A stretch of DNA of 64,000 nt from Psychrosphaera saromensis. Its GTDB lineage: Bacteria > Pseudomonadota > Gammaproteobacteria > Enterobacterales > Alteromonadaceae. The stretch covers positions 2,333,991-2,397,990 of the forward strand of contig NZ_MSCH01000003.1 in NCBI RefSeq assembly GCF_002954545.1, given 5' to 3'. Below, piece after piece: positions 63,401-64,000 of this stretch. Within the stretch, counting starts at the first letter, position 1. Every line of letters starts with the position of its first letter. The notes under the pieces were generated by a model. The model was not told the DNA's origin. It made no database searches and saw only the letters and a list, made by a program, of their open reading frames with translations. The position numbers and the translations under genes are program-made.

Positions 63401-64000
63401 ACCGCAACGTATCAACGGTATTCGTGAACAAGGCCGTATATTCGGTTTAGCCTTGTCTGAATACTACAAACTTCTAAAAGACATAGAAGGGCACATAGGC
63501 GGACAAAGCAAACGTATCAGTAAAGAAGTGGATGAAGAGCTATTTTTGGATGGCGTGTCTGAGTCTGCTGTTAAAATTCGTTCTAAAATCAGCGAACTTG
63601 AATTTTGGCCAGAACTGCAACAGTTTAATAAATTGTACACGGACTGGATCAGCGAAGGCGCGCACGACTTACCTGGCGACGATTATGCTTACAGCATGCG
63701 TCGTGTTATGGATATTTTAGGTCGTTCTGCGTTAACCGGTGGCATTAGCAAATTATTAGATATTGAGCTGCATATTAAAGAAGGTAACAGCGACTTAATC
63801 ATTAGAACTGACCGCCAGTTAAACGAATCGTCAAGTCACGGTATGGCGTACTTAATCTTATGTAAATTCTTATTAGCCTTTACTCGCTTATTAAGAGGCA
63901 ACAGTAAAACCATTATTCACTGGCCAATAGATGAGTTAGGGACTTTGCATCAAAGTAATATTAAAAAGATATTTGATGCTTGTCAGAACAACAATATCCA
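60498..64000 (+). CDS. Rad50/SMC-like ATPase, DUF3584 type (3' end outside window)
   Basis: A continuous frame of 1,167 codons from ATG 60498 to the window edge. The N-terminal P-loop CGTNASGKTTLQRLIP (Walker A, Lys36) is followed by RWYLPTE (Tyr66-Pro68). A P-loop plus YLP is the pattern described for DUF3584 proteins of 900-1,200 residues. From about residue 250 to 930 the sequence is heptad-rich coiled coil, heavy in Gln, Glu, Lys and Leu. A signature-like SSSHGMAYLILCKFLLAF and a Walker-B-like IIHWPIDELGTL (Asp1145-Glu1146) close the ATPase head. This layout suggests a dimeric DNA-bridging ATPase. Partner genes, if any, lie downstream out of view. The ribosome binding site is weak. Confidence 0.85.
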   Translation, partial: MPALHRIILINTHMSGIVELKLNGHTNICGTNASGKTTLQRLIPVFYGEYPSRVVPATRDSFERWYLPTECSYIIYEYHRDNDETCQVVLSSNGTGVDFRLIAKGFDIEDYAKSSLTEERYVIPPKELSRDIKRQGIICSRILNTKEYKAIIQNDRSVLSTNRDLPGLARLFSLCEQNANLRHIEKLAKAVHSKEGKMETIKAMVAAILEEDGVQPGETKLSHNKVEEWIRECKLIKGFEDIRPEFGKLEQAHFEYGENNQRLSQLKQQYTLDLSKIAQTIAENDALLDEVVLTIKQSESIWSEQRDSLNQTLSGAKADSRKLESELDAVEQQFDEWQDKNIEELSQNLESLPRWKNELESGESRYTLITEKHQDIEATFHKRKSEVQEQHNQELEGYNEQKDKGRDLLASKNAEQQTQLLNTEQKYKDQISAAQTDYQNQQHELKNQITEISTLVNNVGFTNQEQNQIDIFEHTIKEASSIEDSCRDRLNQTNVELSKAKAARDKTNKELEQTRKQFSEQQTRVEHTEQLLYPGQNTLLEFLRREKSGWEFELGKVIHPDLLKRTDLHPSLDSDSSKALYGMLLELGNVPHPDYAESENELKSRLEQEQELLSQIVTNQDAVEAKLVEANKAVRNAEMQQTKISTELNNAELSRKRAQQDKDDALQEFHQALQERKQSYTSKLAKLKSDSQKLNLLQQEAIEELQDQQREAEMELSSHWQLVITDIEQQLAQIETHISQCRSSLKQELSKLDSWLKDELANRGVDVDVIGQLKRDITKLKQDIQLTEKNSHLVAEYKHWYNTYYMGHKVKWQEQLADVRKQVSDTSRELEKQQTTYKQNVEQAKAKQLEFEKNLKEANEQEFELGNISKQLAKLKLPVADVNKESSSISQRINDGQTRLVKREDLAADIKAYVEHFDQKIAAQSGTGFYDTWEHSRAECSVVNEQGIRSLDHIRLVGHLDQFINELVPQRINGIREQGRIFGLALSEYYKLLKDIEGHIGGQSKRISKEVDEELFLDGVSESAVKIRSKISELEFWPELQQFNKLYTDWISEGAHDLPGDDYAYSMRRVMDILGRSALTGGISKLLDIELHIKEGNSDLIIRTDRQLNESSSHGMAYLILCKFLLAFTRLLRGNSKTIIHWPIDELGTLHQSNIKKIFDACQNNNI

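Overview
The window is chromosomal DNA of an AT-rich marine gammaproteobacterium. Three things point to Alteromonadales close to Colwellia or Thalassotalea (inference): the divergent gltA / sdhCDAB-sucABCD block, a monomeric NADP isocitrate dehydrogenase, and the many gene orders shared with Shewanella and Vibrio (syd/queF, yqcA-truC-yqcC, bcp-gcvR/dapA-bamC, wrbA-arsC-bepA, purB-hflD-mnmA). No rRNA, tRNA, transposase, prophage or CRISPR array was seen.

Layout. 0-6.4 kb: TonB-dependent receptor, VOC protein, YceI-type and TonB-C-type lipoproteins, a small membrane protein and a NAPE-PLD-like metallo-hydrolase. 6.5-10.9 kb is the accessory part: an oleate hydratase, then three poorly conserved minus-strand genes. 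One of these (9792-10385) is flanked by what looks like an integron attC site and a second core site. A ~130-bp palindromic element follows. 10.9-24 kb is mostly conserved housekeeping: radical SAM, rraB, queF/syd, DUF3192 lipoprotein, DAACS symporter, astB, topA, yqcA-truC-yqcC, DUF3549. It is interrupted by two 7-bp tandem-repeat arrays that share a CTCG core.

23.8-37.3 kb: csdE-csdA, then gltA, divergent from sdhCDAB-sucAB-sucCD. These supply citrate synthase, succinate dehydrogenase, the 2-oxoglutarate dehydrogenase E1/E2 subunits and succinyl-CoA synthetase, i.e. four TCA-cycle steps. Isocitrate dehydrogenase lies at 49.4 kb. 37.6-43 kb is a protein-catabolism group: a secreted M4 metallopeptidase and a secreted M28 aminopeptidase-like enzyme with closely related tandem PPC domains, next to a leucine dehydrogenase. 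43-52 kb: roxA, purB-hflD-mnmA, a thioesterase, rluE and divergent icd. 52-60.3 kb: DUF2069-wrbA-arsC-bepA, an unknown gene, a TusA-like protein with perM, then bcp, gcvR, dapA-bamC. The right end is occupied by at least 1,167 codons of a Rad50/SMC-like ATPase of the DUF3584 type that runs off the window.

The least explained items are the two matching 7-bp repeat arrays, the solitary attC-like cassette, the palindromic element at 10.57-10.70 kb, the GTTAAC cluster upstream of csdA, the three-hairpin sucB-sucC spacer and the edge-truncated DUF3584 ATPase. All functional statements come from sequence reading only; no database search was run.
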